From JBEIFW01 sp044370695 (GTDB taxonomy: Bacteria; Actinomycetota; Acidimicrobiia; Acidimicrobiales; Ilumatobacteraceae), in NCBI GenBank assembly GCA_044370695.1, contig JBILVB010000006.1, positions 1-48,855 of the forward strand: 48,855 nt of DNA. The letters run 5' to 3'. The notes under the pieces are model-generated. The model worked only from the letters and a program-made list of their open reading frames with translations, was not told where the DNA came from and ran no database searches. Positions 46,420 through 48,855 of the stretch are shown here, piece after piece; the first letter of the stretch is position 1, and each line of letters opens with the position of its first letter. A program made the translations under genes and the position numbers.

Positions 46420-47073
46420 CGGCACGGCTGCGGCCAACGAGGCGAGGCACACCTCCTCGAGCGACTCGACGATCAGGTCGACGTGGTCGAAGGCGTGCCC
46501 GTGGCTCATCGCGGTCGGGCAGGCCACGGTCCACAAACCCGCCCGGTGGGCGCTGAGTGAACCGGCCTCGGAATCCTCGAAGGCGACGGCGGCCCACGGC
46601 GCAACGCCCAGGCGGTGGCATGCCGTCCGGTAGGGCTCCGGATCGGGCTTGCCCGCGAACACCTGGTCGATGGTCACGACCGCACCGAACCGGTGCTGGA
46701 GCCCGAGCGAGGCCAACCGGTCCGCAACCCACGGGCCGTCGGCGTTGGACGCGATCCCCACCGGGATCCCCCGGTCGGCCGCTGCGTCGAGCAGGGTCGA
46801 CACGCCGGGCCGTGGCTCGAGCAGATCCAGCAGGTCACGGCGGTAGCGACGATGGCGTTCGACGACACGTCCGGCGTCGACCGGGCGGCGACAGCTGGCC
46901 ACGAGCAGTCCGACCAGATCGACGGACTGCACCGTGCCCACGAGCGGTGCCCAGGCCTCGACCGGGAGATCGCATCCGTAGTCGGCGAACGTGCACCGAG
47001 CCGCCTCGTACTCGACGTACTCGGTGTCGGCGATCGTCCCGTCGAAGTCGAACACCAGAGCGCTGGGTCCCAC
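46357..47073 (-). CDS. HAD-superfamily phosphatase (beta-phosphoglucomutase-like)
   Basis: A 238-residue HAD hydrolase with a C1 cap. Motif I is FDFDGT (nucleophile D9, acid D11), motif II is in GIASNADG, motif III is GKPDPEPY and motif IV is FEDSEAG. It is expected to act on a phosphorylated sugar or similar small molecule. GTG 47073 was chosen because it starts the chain just before motif I and follows a TAGCGT box by exactly 7 bp, although the frame is open for a further 350 codons antisense to the radical SAM gene. Its end overlaps the convergent LysR gene by 63 bp. Confidence 0.87.
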   Translation of the reverse strand: MGPSALVFDFDGTIADTEYVEYEAARCTFADYGCDLPVEAWAPLVGTVQSVDLVGLLVASCRRPVDAGRVVERHRRYRRDLLDLLEPRPGVSTLLDAAADRGIPVGIASNADGPWVADRLASLGLQHRFGAVVTIDQVFAGKPDPEPYRTACHRLGVAPWAAVAFEDSEAGSLSAHRAGLWTVACPTAMSHGHAFDHVDLIVESLEEVCLASLAAAVPSGSRARGLRFGHQLGGEVLP

Positions 47074-47080
47074 GCCCGAG

Positions 47081-47108
47081 ACGCTATCGGTCGGGTCGGC
47101 GGGAGCAA
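47081..47108 (-). promoter_or_regulatory. Promoter of the HAD phosphatase gene (leaderless)
   Basis: On the minus strand TTGCTC (47103-47108) and TAGCGT (47081-47086) are separated by 16 bp, and the GTG start lies 7 bp after the second. This is the most complete -35/-10 pair among the leaderless starts of the window. Confidence 0.55.
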
Positions 47109-47139
47109 CCTGCTCGAACGCCGGCCCCGCAGGTCTTGC

Positions 47140-47145
47140 CAGACT
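47140..47145 (+). promoter_or_regulatory. Candidate -10 box of the radical SAM gene
   Basis: CAGACT ends 6 bp before the GTG at 47152. The divergent HAD promoter lies about 30 bp away. No good -35 box is visible. Confidence 0.35.
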
Positions 47146-47151
47146 GTTGTC

Positions 47152-48438
47152 GTGCGGATCCCAGTCGGCGTCGTGGTGCGAGCGCGCCGCACGAACACCT
47201 ACGGGTTGAACGTCGTGCTCGGGGCGCTCGACCACGCGGGGCCACCGATCGGCTGGATTGCCGAGATCGTCGAGGCCGAGACCGAGCTCCCCGCAGCCGT
47301 GGAACGCGCGCTCGCTGCGTGCGACCGCGTGCTCGTCTGCTGGTCGTTCTACTCCCCCGACGTCGGGACCGTCGCGGCCGAACTGTCCGCCGTCCGTCGG
47401 GCCGTGAGCGACCCGGACCACCGGGTGACCCATCTCGCAGGGGGCGTCCACACGATGGCCGAACCTGCGGCGACGCTTGGACTCGGGTTCGACCTCGCCG
47501 CCACCGGCGAAGGTGAGCAGATCCTCACCGACGTCGTCCGCGCACTCGTCGACGGCCGCCCGCTCGCCGAGGTGGCCGGACTCGCCTGGCTCGACGGGAC
47601 GGGCCTCCTGGTGCGCACGGCGACGCCGGCGCGTCATCCGCTCGACGCGTTCCCCCCGTTCGCCGCCCGCCGGCGGCGGTACAACCCGATCGAGATCACC
47701 CGAGGCTGCATCTACGCGTGCCGGTTCTGTCAGACGCCGTACGCCTTCAAGGCCTCCTTCCGCCATCGCAGTGTCGAGTCCGTCGCCGATGCCGTGGCCC
47801 ACCTCCGCTCGCGGGGCATGCGCTACGTCCGGTTCCTCACCCCGACGGCCCTGTCCTACGGCGCCGACGGATCCGAAAGCGACCTCGGGGCCGTCGAGGC
47901 GCTGCTCGCTGCCGCGCGCCACGCCCTGGGCCCGGACGGCAAGCTCTATTTCGGGACCTTCCCGTCCGAGTTGCGACCCGAGCACGTGACCGACGAGGCG
48001 ATGCGGCTCGTCGGTCGCTTCTGTGACAACCGATCCGTCCAGATCGGCGCCCAGTCGGGAAGCGAGACCGTGCTCGCGTCGTCCAAGCGCGGCCATGACG
48101 TGGCGGCCGTGGAGCGTGCCGTGCGCACCGCCGTCGCCCACGGTCTACGCCCGGACGTCGACCTGCTGTTCGGGCTCCCGGGAGAGACCGATGCCGATGC
48201 GCGCGCCTCGCTCGCGCTCGCCGAACGGCTGACCGCCCTCGGTGCCCGCATGCACGGGCACACGTTCCTCCCCCTACCCGGTACCCCCTACCGGTCGGCG
48301 GCACCGGGCACCGTCTCGGACGCCGTGCGACTCGACCTCGAACGGCTCGCTGCCCGCGGTGCGCTCTACGGCCAGTGGGCGCGCCAGGAGCGCGTGGCCG
48401 TGACCCTCGCCCGGCCTCAGGCCCGGCCCGGGAAGTAG
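47152..48438 (+). CDS. B12-binding domain / radical SAM protein (MJ_1487-like)
   Basis: A 428-residue iron-sulfur enzyme. The N-terminal about 160 residues look like a cobalamin-binding Rossmann domain (LVCWSFYSPD, HLAGGVHTMAEPAATL, DLAATGEGEQ). The radical SAM domain begins at about 178 with EITRGCIYACRFCQTP, giving the [4Fe-4S] ligands C186, C190 and C193. Later blocks such as IGAQSGSETVL and LLFGLPGETDADA are typical of this class. I recall the TIGR family named after archaeal MJ_1487, whose reaction is unknown. The canonical DxHxxG corrin motif is not visible, so cobalamin may bind base-on-independent or not at all. It has few bacterial neighbours to suggest a substrate. Confidence 0.82.
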   Translation: MRIPVGVVVRARRTNTYGLNVVLGALDHAGPPIGWIAEIVEAETELPAAVERALAACDRVLVCWSFYSPDVGTVAAELSAVRRAVSDPDHRVTHLAGGVHTMAEPAATLGLGFDLAATGEGEQILTDVVRALVDGRPLAEVAGLAWLDGTGLLVRTATPARHPLDAFPPFAARRRRYNPIEITRGCIYACRFCQTPYAFKASFRHRSVESVADAVAHLRSRGMRYVRFLTPTALSYGADGSESDLGAVEALLAAARHALGPDGKLYFGTFPSELRPEHVTDEAMRLVGRFCDNRSVQIGAQSGSETVLASSKRGHDVAAVERAVRTAVAHGLRPDVDLLFGLPGETDADARASLALAERLTALGARMHGHTFLPLPGTPYRSAAPGTVSDAVRLDLERLAARGALYGQWARQERVAVTLARPQARPGK

Positions 48439-48855
48439 AACCCGGGCCTCGCCTCGATCTCGTGGGCGTTGCGGGCGAGCACGATCGCCCGGGCTTCGGC
48501 CACGAGCCCCGGGTCAGCCGAGGCGAACGCCGCCTCGATCGCTTCGGAGAGCACCACCGAGGCCGAGCGATACCGCGCCACGCAGTCGTCGAGGTGCAGA
48601 CCCTCACCGTGGTCCGCGACATGCTCCGCATGCGCTGCGAGCGCTCGGGCCAGACCGGCGGAGGCCGGGAGGCGACGGGCGAACGTCAGGATCGCCGCTT
48701 CCTCCTCGGCCATCCACGCCAACTCGTGCGCGGCGCGCACCGCGCAGGACCGCACGACCTGTTCGAGCATCTCGACGCTCACCCGGACCGTGGCGTCGTC
48801 GATGCGCGGCAAGATCACCTCGCGCAGCTCGCGGGCCACGTCGACGAGGAGCTGC
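48417..48855 (-). CDS. Unrecognised helical protein, partial at the window edge
   Basis: At least 145 residues of an open frame running off the right edge with no stop, so the true start may lie outside. A GTG at 48839 is an internal candidate. The visible part is helical and contains VARELREVILPRIDDATVRVSVEMLEQVVRSC and HELAWMAEEEAAIL. It ends in PGFYFPGRA. I do not recognise a family. It converges on the radical SAM gene with a 22-bp coding overlap and shares the hairpin at 48425-48448. Confidence 0.6.
   Translation of the reverse strand, partial: QLLVDVARELREVILPRIDDATVRVSVEMLEQVVRSCAVRAAHELAWMAEEEAAILTFARRLPASAGLARALAAHAEHVADHGEGLHLDDCVARYRSASVVLSEAIEAAFASADPGLVAEARAIVLARNAHEIEARPGFYFPGRA
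48425..48448. terminator. Hairpin across two convergent gene ends
   Basis: GGCCCGGG (48425-48432) pairs with CCCGGGCC (48441-48448) around an 8-base loop that contains the stop codon of the radical SAM gene. Its design is close to the hairpin at 10498-10527. No T-run follows. Confidence 0.45.

Noticed and set aside
47074..48141. Long upstream extension of the HAD phosphatase frame
   Set aside because: It lies antisense to the radical SAM gene and its translation is His/Arg/Gly-rich. The promoter and GTG at 47073 explain the gene.

Overview
The window is GC-rich (roughly 70% by eye) with many GTG starts, frequent 1-8 bp stop/start overlaps, an F420-type PPOX protein and a complete menaquinone-type respiratory locus. 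This points to an actinobacterium. The combination of a split, b6-like cytochrome b complex directly upstream of a full nuo operon and a FliA-like sigma factor suggests the class Acidimicrobiia. That placement is inference; no rRNA gene is present to confirm it.

Layout. 1-7.7 kb: an MFS exporter, a convergent LysR regulator, and a five-gene ABC uptake operon (ATPase, lipoprotein binding protein, metallophosphoesterase, two permeases) whose order and enclosed phosphodiesterase suggest uptake of a glycerophosphodiester or glycerol-3-phosphate-like compound. 7.7-11.6 kb: small housekeeping and stress genes: a DUF985 cupin, a FlgN-like protein convergent with a FliA/WhiG-type sigma factor, a 1-Cys peroxiredoxin, an NMN-adenylyltransferase-like protein and a nitroreductase. 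11.7-18.1 kb: an ABC ATPase with two large tandem FtsX/MacB-type permeases, then a PPOX/F420-type flavin protein.

18.1-38.4 kb, all on the minus strand, is the core. From the promoter end (about 38.4 kb) it reads: a three-helix membrane protein, a two-cluster ferredoxin, cytochrome b N-half (b6-like), cytochrome b C-half (subunit IV-like), Rieske protein, di-heme cytochrome c, an unrecognised membrane protein with a large extracytoplasmic domain, then nuoA to nuoN in canonical order. No gap exceeds 28 bp, so complex III and complex I genes could be one 21-gene transcription unit. A divergent mono-heme cytochrome c gene starts at 38.7 kb. The 328 bp between the divergent starts contain a 16-bp palindrome overlapping a candidate -10 box and nested inverted repeats.

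39.5-43.1 kb supports the respiratory chain: a geranylgeranyl-reductase-family flavoprotein (candidate menaquinone side-chain reductase) and the haem genes hemB-hemL. 43.2-48.9 kb holds a proline-rich membrane protein, inositol-3-phosphate synthase with a divergent LysR regulator, a HAD phosphatase, a B12-binding/radical SAM protein, and the 3' part of an unrecognised gene running off the window.

Most notable signals: (1) the b6-like cytochrome b keeps the cysteine that carries haem c_i in b6f complexes, while the Qo motif reads APWY with no glutamate; (2) a ferredoxin and two unrecognised membrane proteins are embedded in the complex III/I operon; (3) an IPxHLLxRS-type N-terminal motif is shared by the cytochrome c and the cytochrome b C-half; (4) HemL has a four-cysteine CX4 repeat extension; (5) at least eight genes begin 6-7 bp after a TAnnnT/CAnnnT hexamer, the signature of leaderless transcripts. 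No tRNA, rRNA, CRISPR array, transposase or phage gene was seen.
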